Made by a program: the position numbers and the translations under genes
Shown: positions 6,548 to 11,669 of the stretch, in pieces
How positions within the stretch are numbered: the stretch's first letter is position 1
How the letters are laid out: each line of letters opens with the position of its first letter
Notes under the pieces: generated by a model
What the model was told of the DNA's origin: nothing
Databases searched by the model: none
Seen by the model: the letters and a program-made list of their open reading frames with translations, nothing else
Origin: Candidatus Profundicultor aquiphilus
GTDB taxonomy: Bacteria > Atribacterota > Atribacteria > Atribacterales > Caldatribacteriaceae
DNA: 11,669 nt
Direction: 5' to 3'
Assembly: GCA_013314795.1 (NCBI GenBank)
Contig: JABUEZ010000040.1
Span: 1 to 11,669, forward strand

Positions 6548-6853
6548 TTACGTAAATTGCGAGAGGATAAAATGGGCAAGAACGCCCAGAACAACAGAAA
6601 GGCCCAGGTTTTTCCACCGAAAATACGAAAAGAGCACCGGAAGGAGCGCCAGAGACTTTATTTCCAGACTGTGGGCTTGGAAAGGAAACTCCACAAAGGC
6701 TGTCACGAAGAGGGCGGCAAGAAGGGCACTCGCTGCATGGTCGAGAAATTCACCGAAGAATGCCGAGTCGGTCTTCTTTTTCCAGATTAAGGGCAGAAAT
6801 CGCATCAGGTAGGTTCCGACGGCTACAATGAAGATGAAGAAAAGCCTACTCAG
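6548..6853 (-). CDS. azlD: AzlD-family branched-chain amino-acid exporter small subunit
   Basis: Small membrane protein with several hydrophobic helices, predicted partner of AzlC in export of branched-chain amino acids or their analogues. The first ATG in frame (6805) would give 85 residues beginning MRFLPLIW and would cut the first helix in half. The frame is open further upstream and encodes SRLFFIFIVAVGTYL before that Met, matching the usual AzlD start of a helix followed by Tyr-Leu-x-Arg-Phe-Leu-Pro. No ATG, GTG or TTG occurs there. A CTG at 6853, seven bases after GGGGAGG, gives 101 residues, the normal family length, and overlaps the azlC stop by eight bases. I therefore propose CTG initiation, with ATT/ATC as weaker alternatives. 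The C terminus ends FILSQFT before TAA. Confidence 0.78.
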   Translation of the reverse strand: MSRLFFIFIVAVGTYLMRFLPLIWKKKTDSAFFGEFLDHAASALLAALFVTAFVEFPFQAHSLEIKSLALLPVLFSYFRWKNLGLSVVLGVLAHFILSQFT

Positions 6854-7526
6854 GTCGTTCCCTCCCCTTCCTCCTTTTTCCTTCCATAACCAAGAGGGGA
6901 CTCAGCACACCAGCAAGAAGTATCCCCAGAGAGGTATATCCCAAGGTATGGCAAAAAAGGGCAATTGCCCCACCCAAAATAGCCGACCATATCCGGCTTC
7001 CCCGCAAGGTGGGCAAGAGCAAGACCAAAAAAAGAGGGGTGAGCGAAAAAAGGAGCGATGAAACAAAGAGATGGTACGAAGCAAGGAAATCTCCACCAAA
7101 AACACCTACAGTCGTTCCCAGAACCCAGAAAAAATAGGCACCGGTCTCCAGTCCCCACAAAAATCGCTCATCTTTCGTTTTCTGCGCCAGGGCAAATACT
7201 TCATCGGTAAGTCCAAAAGCCACTATATGGGGTTTCTGCAACCTGAATCGGCTGGCTACAAAAAGACTATACACCACGTGCCGAAGATTTAAGAACAGAG
7301 GAATTACCATCCCCGGAAACAAAGAGGAACCAAGTGAAATCATGGCAAACTGGCTGGCACCAGCAAAAACACATCCGGAGGTAAGAATCGTCTCAAGCCT
7401 CCCCCACCCCGAGAGCTGGGCGAGCATTCCAAAGGTAATGCCGGCAGGGATGTATCCCAGGGCAATGGAAAAACTGGCAAGAAAACCACGGTACCAGGAT
7501 GCTCGTTCGCTCATTTTACGAATCAC
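6846..7526 (-). CDS. azlC: AzlC-family branched-chain amino-acid exporter large subunit
   Basis: Polytopic membrane protein of 226 residues, the normal AzlC length. Family landmarks are GYIPAGITFG (24-33), GASQF (56-60), NLRHVVY (80-86) and LTDEVF (106-111). A further set of helices follows, and a basic C-terminal tail, EGKRRKGRERPE. AzlC with AzlD is known in Bacillus to confer azaleucine resistance and to export branched-chain amino acids; the substrate here is inferred. The GTG start at 7526 overlaps the TGA of the cyclase gene by four bases (GTGA). Upstream ribosome-binding potential is poor, so translation is probably coupled. An ATG at 7514 is an alternative start that loses only four residues. 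The azlD gene follows with an overlap. Confidence 0.9.
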   Translation of the reverse strand: MIRKMSERASWYRGFLASFSIALGYIPAGITFGMLAQLSGWGRLETILTSGCVFAGASQFAMISLGSSLFPGMVIPLFLNLRHVVYSLFVASRFRLQKPHIVAFGLTDEVFALAQKTKDERFLWGLETGAYFFWVLGTTVGVFGGDFLASYHLFVSSLLFSLTPLFLVLLLPTLRGSRIWSAILGGAIALFCHTLGYTSLGILLAGVLSPLLVMEGKRRKGRERPE

Positions 7527-8773
7527 ATTCTGGGCTTTACTTTCTTCATCACGTACATTTCCTGGTCTGCCTGGGCAAGGCTTTTTTCCGCCTCATCCAG
7601 GTTACGAAACTCGGAAACACCAAAGGAGAACGAAATGGGGAAGGAGAATTCATTCTGGGCAAGAAGAGCGCGCTGGATTCGCTCCATAGCCATACGAGCT
7701 TCGGAGGCTCTCGTCTTCGGGAAAACAATTACAAACTCATCTCCACCATACCGGGCAATCAACACATCTTTGCGGAGGTTTTCCTGGAGCGTTCGGGTGA
7801 TAAAGGAAAGCACTCTGTCCCCCGTCAGGTGTCCATGGATATCGTTAATCGCTTTCAAATTGTCCACATCCAGAAACACAAGCGTCGAAACCAGTCCCAG
7901 AGGGGACAATCCCTGGGCGTACTCCCTGACCCACTGATTGAAAAAGTGACGGTTAAAGACTCCGGTCAGAGCGTCTCGTTTGGCTATTTCCTCAAGCTGG
8001 CTTTTCTCCTGCTCAACCTCACAAAGAAGGGCAGCAAAAGGTTTCCGAATACTTTCCACTACAATTCCTTTAAGAAGGACAAAATAGGAAATAAACCGAA
8101 AAAGGTGTCCCAGCATGTTGGAAAACCCGTACACATCGGTATAAAGGGTAAAGGAGAATTCGGCCAGAGCACTAAAGACAAGCGCCCAGGAAATCGATCT
8201 TCGAAAGGGAAGCACATCTTCGTTTCTGCCACGCTGCACATGAACCAGGAGTGTAAAGAGCAATGCCACCATGACGTATTCAGAAGTAATTTTAAACAGA
8301 GTAAGGCCCTTTCCCTCTAGAAAACAGTTGGGAAAGTGTCCCAGGAAAATCGCTCCGGTACCCCCCACCACCGCCAGAAGAACTGTTGATGCCAGGGTGA
8401 TTACCGAAACCCTTTTGGGCCACAACACAATGGCAGTTAGACCACCAAATTCTACCAGACGACCCAGAATCCAGAACTGAGTGGGAAGGTTTGCCGTATA
8501 CCCTGGGAACACACCCATGCCCTTGTACGACAGTGTATGGAGCGTATCAATACCTGCTACCCCAAGATACAACCACCCCAATTTCTGCACCACAGCGTTA
8601 CGGCTGAACGATGAAACCGCCGTGGCAAAAAGAAATATGGCAAAACCAGTAAAAATGGCCAAGAATTCAATAATGGAATGGAAAAGAAGGTAATTTTGGC
8701 GAGAAAGGAAATAGAGCAAAAATAACGTTGTACCCACCAGGCCTGCTAAAGAAGCTTTTTGCACCCTCAGCAT
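7523..8773 (-). CDS. Membrane diguanylate cyclase with MASE3 sensor and GGDEF domain
   Basis: Predicted synthesis of cyclic di-GMP from two GTP at the membrane. Residues 10-240 hold several hydrophobic helices with MASE3 features: FHSIIEFLAIF (31-41), GIDTLHTLSYKGMGVF (74-89) and NLPTQFWILGRLVEF (95-109). A short coiled stretch (245-265, CEVEQEKSQLEEIAKRD) leads into the GGDEF domain, which begins DALTGVFNR (267-275). Metal-binding D302 is in LDVDNLKAIND and the active-site loop YGGDEF is at 342-347, so catalysis should be intact. The inhibitory I-site is degenerate: RKDV (334-337) replaces RxxD. The frame stays open to a TTG at 8818, but that has no ribosome-binding site. ATG at 8773 follows GGGAGGGG at about 12 bases and gives 416 residues. 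It lies between tRNA-Pro and azlC, overlapping azlC by four bases. Confidence 0.88.
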   Translation of the reverse strand: MLRVQKASLAGLVGTTLFLLYFLSRQNYLLFHSIIEFLAIFTGFAIFLFATAVSSFSRNAVVQKLGWLYLGVAGIDTLHTLSYKGMGVFPGYTANLPTQFWILGRLVEFGGLTAIVLWPKRVSVITLASTVLLAVVGGTGAIFLGHFPNCFLEGKGLTLFKITSEYVMVALLFTLLVHVQRGRNEDVLPFRRSISWALVFSALAEFSFTLYTDVYGFSNMLGHLFRFISYFVLLKGIVVESIRKPFAALLCEVEQEKSQLEEIAKRDALTGVFNRHFFNQWVREYAQGLSPLGLVSTLVFLDVDNLKAINDIHGHLTGDRVLSFITRTLQENLRKDVLIARYGGDEFVIVFPKTRASEARMAMERIQRALLAQNEFSFPISFSFGVSEFRNLDEAEKSLAQADQEMYVMKKVKPRM

Positions 8774-8842
8774 CTCAGGCCACAACCCCTCCCGTAATAA
8801 CAGAAAAAGGCTCAGCAAAACTTAAAGGCGAGATGAAAAACA

Positions 8843-8920
8843 TGGTCGGGGCGAGCCGATTTGAACGGCCGACACCACGGTCCCGAACCGTGTGCGCTAA
8901 CCAGGCTGCGCTACGCCCCG
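8843..8920 (-). tRNA. tRNA-Pro (anticodon CGG)
   Basis: Full cloverleaf on the minus strand. The acceptor CGGGGCG pairs with CGCCCCG, the D-stem GCGC with GCGC, the anticodon stem CACGG with CCGTG around loop TTCGGGA, and the T-stem GGCCG with CGGCT around TTCAAAT. The variable loop is five bases and the discriminator is A at 8846. The CGG anticodon occupies 8883-8885 and reads proline CCG codons. CCA is encoded at 8843-8845. No convincing terminator lies between it and the cyclase gene 70 bases downstream, so the two may share a transcript. Confidence 0.95.
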
Positions 8921-8929
8921 ACGAAAGAA

Positions 8930-8935
8930 ATTATA
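8930..8935 (-). promoter_or_regulatory. Putative -10 box of tRNA-Pro, overlapping a stop codon
   Basis: A perfect TATAAT (complement of 8930-8935) lies nine bases upstream of the tRNA-Pro 5' end and contains the TAA stop (8931-8933) of the HAD-Nudix gene. A 17-base spacing places only a weak -35 (TGGGAA). If used, transcription starts two to four bases before the mature tRNA, leaving almost no leader. Cotranscription with the upstream genes is the alternative. Confidence 0.45.
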
Positions 8936-10136
8936 ACACAACTTCTTTATTCTTCCCACCCATCTCTCGAATCCATTTCTGATGAAGATGAAAAAAGGGA
9001 GAAGGGAGACCATTTTCCGGAAAGAACCCCCACTCCTCCACTTCTTCCGGACAGGGACGGACACTTCCCTGCAGGAAAGACCCCTCAAATAAAAAGACCA
9101 CAAAATGGAACCAGTCTCCATTCGGATAGCGAAAGTGAAGCGCTGGATCCTGCAGATACACTGCTCGTAGGCCCCATATCTCTACTCCAATCCCCAGTTC
9201 TTCTTGTAATTCCCGGCGAACTGCTTCTTCTTCTTCGGATTCGTTGGGTTCCACTTTCCCGGTGGGAAGACACCAAAGATGATTATCCCGGCGGCGAATG
9301 CATAAAATTCGGTTGTCCTGATCTCGGATCAACGCTCCCACCGCCTGTTTTTTGGGAGGAGCGGGATCCATTCCCACAATACACCCCAGATGAGTAATCA
9401 CCATATCTGGGTAAGAAGGACCATGGAGAGAGGGAAGTACTGTATCTTTGGTCACATAGAGAATCCCTGCAATCCCCACCCCATGCGCACCTTGAATATC
9501 CGTCTCGATACTGTCACCCACCAAAGCCATATCGCTTCGTTCGACATTCCCCAATCCCTGGAAAAGGAGCTCAAAAATGTACGGCGAGGGCTTCCCGATA
9601 ACCGTTGCCTTGCAACCCGAAAGGGACTCAATCACCTTCACCACACTTCCAGTAGCAGGCACTTTCCCCTCCGGAAGTGTAAAGACTACATCAGGATTCG
9701 TTGCCACCAGTTCTGCCCCTCTTTCAACAAAGCGCACCGCCCAAGCGATCTCACCGAAAGAAATGTGTTCATCGTATCCTACCACCACTACCTGGGGAAA
9801 ACGCTCCTCCTCGATAATTCCCATTCTTTTTAGTTCCTCTTTCAGTGAATTACTTCCAAGAATATAGCCCGTCTTAAAACCCCGTTCCCGTAAATACCAG
9901 GCTGTGGCCCAGGAAGCCGTGACAACTTCCTCCAACGCAGCATCAATACCAAAAGCAACAAGTCTTTCCCGGATTTCTTCTCTCGACCAGCGGGGGTTAT
10001 TGGTCAAAAAGCGGATGAATTTCCCCATTCTGCGCAACTCCATCACTACTTCCCTTGCATCCGCTATTAATTCCCCTCCCCGCCAGATTACTCCATCAAG
10101 GTCAAAAAGGAAAACCCGAAAATGTTCCGCAATCAT
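8931..10136 (-). CDS. Fused HAD-IIA phosphatase and Nudix hydrolase
   Basis: Two-domain cytoplasmic hydrolase, 401 residues. The N-terminal part (about 1-255) is a NagD/AraL-type HAD phosphatase. It has nucleophile and acid D12/D14 in FDLDGV, Thr45 in FLTNNP, Lys182 in GKPSP, and metal site VGDSIETDIQGA with D208 and D213. The large middle segment is a C2-type cap. After a PAPPKK linker, the C-terminal part (about 264-395) is a Nudix domain with the box at 293-316 (GKVEPNE, then RELQEELGI) and a YPNGD motif before FHFVVFLFEG. The Nudix box carries one extra residue, a fourth consecutive Glu encoded by a GAA run. I place the start at ATG 10136, one base after the lipoprotein stop (TAAGATG), because MIAEHFRVFLFDLDG is the normal family opening. 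ATG at 10157 would add seven unlikely residues. Likely substrates are phosphorylated metabolites or nucleoside diphosphate derivatives, unproven. Confidence 0.88.
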   Translation of the reverse strand: MIAEHFRVFLFDLDGVIWRGGELIADAREVVMELRRMGKFIRFLTNNPRWSREEIRERLVAFGIDAALEEVVTASWATAWYLRERGFKTGYILGSNSLKEELKRMGIIEEERFPQVVVVGYDEHISFGEIAWAVRFVERGAELVATNPDVVFTLPEGKVPATGSVVKVIESLSGCKATVIGKPSPYIFELLFQGLGNVERSDMALVGDSIETDIQGAHGVGIAGILYVTKDTVLPSLHGPSYPDMVITHLGCIVGMDPAPPKKQAVGALIRDQDNRILCIRRRDNHLWCLPTGKVEPNESEEEEAVRRELQEELGIGVEIWGLRAVYLQDPALHFRYPNGDWFHFVVFLFEGSFLQGSVRPCPEEVEEWGFFPENGLPSPFFHLHQKWIREMGGKNKEVVL

Positions 10137-10137
10137 C

Positions 10138-10668
10138 TTAGTACAACAACCACTCATCCCCGACTTTTTTTACCAGGACTGTATCTGTATCGATCAAAAA
10201 GAAATTTTCAAAACAGGTCCATTGACTGAACGGTGAAACATTCTGCGGGACACTTGGCGCGTTCGGATAGGCATATTCCGGTACCGGAACCGGATAAGGA
10301 ATAACCCAGGCGTTCTCACAGAAACCGCAAACTTGCCGGCTCTTGAGCTTTACCTCCGCCCAGTCACCCTGAAACTGAACCGTATCAATGACCACCCCAA
10401 AAAGGGGCAGGCTACAAACACCCTGCAAATACTGCGGCTCCGCGTTCATGATGTTCTGAATGATCTGAAAGGTGAGGTCAAAATTATCATCCCGTGGCCC
10501 AGATGGCACAAGACAGGACTTGGCTAACTCATAATTCCCCACAATCAGGGCATTTCCGTAACGATTCAAAAGTGCGCGGATTTCTTCTTTACGTGGATCA
10601 AAGGAACCACTGCTACACCCTGCAAGAAAAATAACCAGCACAACCAGTAATAGAAAGAGTTTCTTCAT
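10138..10668 (-). CDS. Small secreted lipoprotein, NTF2-like in appearance
   Basis: Predicted lipoprotein of 176 residues and unknown function. The signal peptide MKKLFLLLVVLVIF is followed by the lipobox LAGC, placing the lipidated Cys at 18. Residues 26-55 (KEEIRALLNRYGNALIVGNYELAKS) look like the first helices of an NTF2/SnoaL-like domain. The terminal strands DTVLVKKVGDEWLLY and the earlier VQFQGDWAEVKLKS fit the curved sheet of such folds. A CGFC motif sits at 114-117, with further Cys at 52, 85 and 152, so disulfides outside the cytoplasm are possible. A Pro/Tyr-rich insert runs from about 124 to 147. ATG at 10668 follows GGAGGGGGGTGAAG. The stop touches the HAD-Nudix gene, suggesting one transcript, although no functional link is evident. 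The family assignment is from pattern only. Confidence 0.75.
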   Translation of the reverse strand: MKKLFLLLVVLVIFLAGCSSGSFDPRKEEIRALLNRYGNALIVGNYELAKSCLVPSGPRDDNFDLTFQIIQNIMNAEPQYLQGVCSLPLFGVVIDTVQFQGDWAEVKLKSRQVCGFCENAWVIPYPVPVPEYAYPNAPSVPQNVSPFSQWTCFENFFLIDTDTVLVKKVGDEWLLY

Positions 10669-10727
10669 TTTTCTTCACCCCCCTCCAGGTTACCATATAG
10701 AACGGGGAAGGGGAAGTAATCCTTTAG

Positions 10728-10740
10728 GCTTCAACGAAGC
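10728..10740. repeat. Small perfect hairpin GCTTC-AAC-GAAGC
   Basis: A 5-bp stem with a three-base loop in the 189-bp gap between the lipoprotein gene and tRNA-Leu, which are divergently transcribed. It would lie in the lipoprotein 5' leader or promoter zone. No T-run follows on either strand. The rest of the gap apart from the tRNA-Leu promoter holds no gene, and I see no strong minus-strand promoter. Confidence 0.3.
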
Positions 10741-10816
10741 AAAACACGAAACACCTCAAAGGGTACATAGTAGAATATAGATCAGGGAATTTGTAATAAC
10801 TTTACCGGCAATTTCG

Positions 10817-10845
10817 TTGACGGAGAACCCTCTTGCTGGTATAAT
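10817..10845 (+). promoter_or_regulatory. Near-consensus sigma70 promoter of tRNA-Leu
   Basis: TTGACG (10817-10822, five of six) and TATAAT (10840-10845, perfect) are separated by exactly 17 bases. The tRNA starts 13 bases after the -10 box, so the primary transcript should have a leader of only about five to six bases. This is the strongest promoter in the window. Confidence 0.88.
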
Positions 10846-10857
10846 TCCTCTTGCAGT

Positions 10858-10944
10858 GCCGGGTTGGTGGAATAGGCAGACACGCTATCTTGAGGGGGTA
10901 GTGGGTATTCACCCGTGCGAGTTCAAATCTCGCACCCGGCACCA
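10858..10944 (+). tRNA. tRNA-Leu (anticodon GAG)
   Basis: Class II tRNA of 87 bases. The acceptor GCCGGGT pairs with ACCCGGC, the anticodon stem CTATC with GGTAG around loop TTGAGGG (anticodon GAG at 10892-10894, reading CUC and CUU), and the long variable arm GGGT-ATTC-ACCC is present. The T-stem is GCGAG with CTCGC around TTCAAAT, the discriminator is A and CCA is encoded at 10942-10944. The D-loop AATAGGCAGAC is the leucine type. It converges on the dehydrogenase gene 22 bp away with no obvious strong terminator between. Confidence 0.96.
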
Positions 10945-10966
10945 TCTCTCCAGAAGTTTATCCTTC

Positions 10967-11669
10967 TTACATCTCAAACACCACTTTGCATCCCTCGCCA
11001 TGAAGGGCTACATGAAACGCTTCCTCGTACTCCGACAGGGAAAAGCGATGGGTAATAACCGGAGCGACATCAACCCGGCGAGCCAAAAGCATGGCCTCGG
11101 TTTTTTCCCAGGTATCCCAGATTTCCCGACCAAAGAAGCCCTGGATGGTTGCCTCTTTAAAGACAATATCTGGTGAAACCCTCAGTTGGAGAGGTTGCAC
11201 GGTCTGTCCGAGAATCATGACTTTCCCTCCTACGCGAAGATACCGAAATGCTTCCTGAAGGGCCGAAATATTTCCTGAGGCCTCAATGACAACACCGGCT
11301 CCTCCACCAAACTCTCGGGCTTTTTCGGCAACAACGTCAACCAGGTTTTCCCGCAGAGGATTGACCACCAGATGAGCACCCACGGAAGAAGCAATCTGAA
11401 GACGCCTTTCATTGAGGTCAACGGCAATGATCTGGGCTGCCCCCAAAGCCCGGGCAAACGCTATGGCAAACTGACCAATTGGACCACAGCCAAGGATAAC
11501 GACGAGATCCCCAGTCACGTTTCCAGCTTCTACCGCCCGGTATGGGATTCCCATGGGTTCCAGCATACATCCTTCCTCAAAGGAGAGTGCTTCAGGAATC
11601 TTTCGTGTGGAAACAGCAGGGATGATGGTGTACTCGGCGAAACATCCGTTCCGAGTGTGGCCAAAAAGA
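10967..11669 (-). CDS. Zinc-type medium-chain alcohol/polyol dehydrogenase, 5' end off window
   Basis: C-terminal two-thirds (about 234 residues visible) of an MDR-superfamily dehydrogenase of the sorbitol/threonine dehydrogenase type. The frame is open to the right edge and begins with FGHTRNGCFAEY, the usual segment after the structural zinc lobe. Next comes LSFEEGCMLEPMG, whose Glu is a zinc ligand in sorbitol-dehydrogenase relatives, and the NAD Rossmann motif LGCGPIGQFA. An acidic strand-2 end (AVDLNERR) indicates NAD preference. VIEASGN and the glycine-rich GGKVMILGQ follow, and the end HGEGCKVVFEM is typical. The catalytic Cys and His and the structural-zinc cysteines lie beyond the window and cannot be checked. 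The internal Met (11566) is not the start. It could act on sugar alcohols alongside the nearby sugar genes, but nothing links them directly. Confidence 0.88.
   Translation of the reverse strand, partial: LFGHTRNGCFAEYTIIPAVSTRKIPEALSFEEGCMLEPMGIPYRAVEAGNVTGDLVVILGCGPIGQFAIAFARALGAAQIIAVDLNERRLQIASSVGAHLVVNPLRENLVDVVAEKAREFGGGAGVVIEASGNISALQEAFRYLRVGGKVMILGQTVQPLQLRVSPDIVFKEATIQGFFGREIWDTWEKTEAMLLARRVDVAPVITHRFSLSEYEEAFHVALHGEGCKVVFEM

Noticed and set aside
6382..6594. 70-codon minus-strand frame over the operon promoter region
   Set aside because: It starts inside azlD in another frame and runs through the promoter; no ribosome-binding site and biased Gly/Arg/Phe content.
7499..8320. Long + strand open frame (273 codons) opposite the cyclase gene
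   Set aside because: It is antisense to the well-supported GGDEF gene, has low-complexity Lys/Ser/His-rich content, no recognisable domain and no convincing ribosome-binding site.
8774..8842. Terminator after tRNA-Pro
   Set aside because: There are T-runs on the minus strand, but no stem of useful length precedes them.
8861..9397. + strand frame of 178 codons running through tRNA-Pro and opposite the Nudix domain
   Set aside because: It crosses a tRNA gene and is antisense to conserved Nudix motifs; its composition is Pro/Asp-rich noise.
10945..10966. Terminator between tRNA-Leu and the dehydrogenase gene
   Set aside because: Only a 5-bp AGAAG/CTTCT stem without a proper T-run; too weak to call.
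1..11669. CRISPR array, insertion sequence, attachment site or riboswitch
   Set aside because: No regularly spaced repeats, transposase or integrase, terminal inverted repeats or recognisable aptamer core were seen on either strand.

Overview
The window looks like a bacterial chromosome segment from an anaerobic or thermophilic heterotroph. Gene content and style fit: sugar ABC transporters with MalF/MalG-type permeases, a soluble Sec-exported binding protein, very strong GGAGG ribosome-binding sites, sigma70-type promoters and tRNAs with genome-encoded CCA. Base composition is near 50 % G+C by eye. A lineage such as Atribacterota, Thermotogota or a deep Firmicutes-like group would fit, but this is a low-confidence guess because no marker gene is present. 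No transposon, CRISPR array, prophage or integrase is visible.

Layout. At the left edge is the 3' end of a MalG-like permease on the + strand, interrupted by an in-frame stop 12-14 bases into the window. It converges, two bases from stop to stop, on a six-gene minus-strand operon. In transcription order the operon is: extracellular sugar-binding protein (6353-5031), MalF-like permease (4977-4120), MalG-like permease (4115-3246), D-2-hydroxyacid dehydrogenase (3249-2296), SDR/NAD-epimerase family protein (2281-1328) and a ribokinase-type PfkB kinase (1297-353). A promoter with a possible operator lies upstream at about 6459-6486, and a hairpin separates the binding protein from the permeases. 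The ATPase subunit is not in the operon and must be supplied from elsewhere. The likely logic is import of a sugar or sugar-like compound, two NAD-linked steps and one phosphorylation. The substrate cannot be read from the sequence.

Upstream, also on the minus strand, is a tightly overlapping trio: a membrane MASE3-GGDEF diguanylate cyclase (8773-7523), azlC (7526-6846) and azlD (6853-6548). Together AzlC and AzlD form a predicted branched-chain amino-acid exporter. azlD appears to use a CTG start. Before them come a tRNA-Pro(CGG) whose -10 box overlaps the stop codon of the preceding gene, an HAD-IIA phosphatase fused to a Nudix hydrolase (10136-8931), and a small lipoprotein (10668-10138). 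At the right edge a plus-strand tRNA-Leu(GAG) with a near-consensus promoter converges on a zinc-type medium-chain dehydrogenase that runs off the window.

The points most worth a second look are the HAD-Nudix fusion with an expanded Nudix box, the cyclase translationally coupled to an amino-acid exporter, a perfect orphan Shine-Dalgarno at the predicted 5' end of the transporter mRNA, the missing middle glycine in the NAD motif of the hydroxyacid dehydrogenase, and the disrupted edge permease. No clearly new defence or mobile system was seen.
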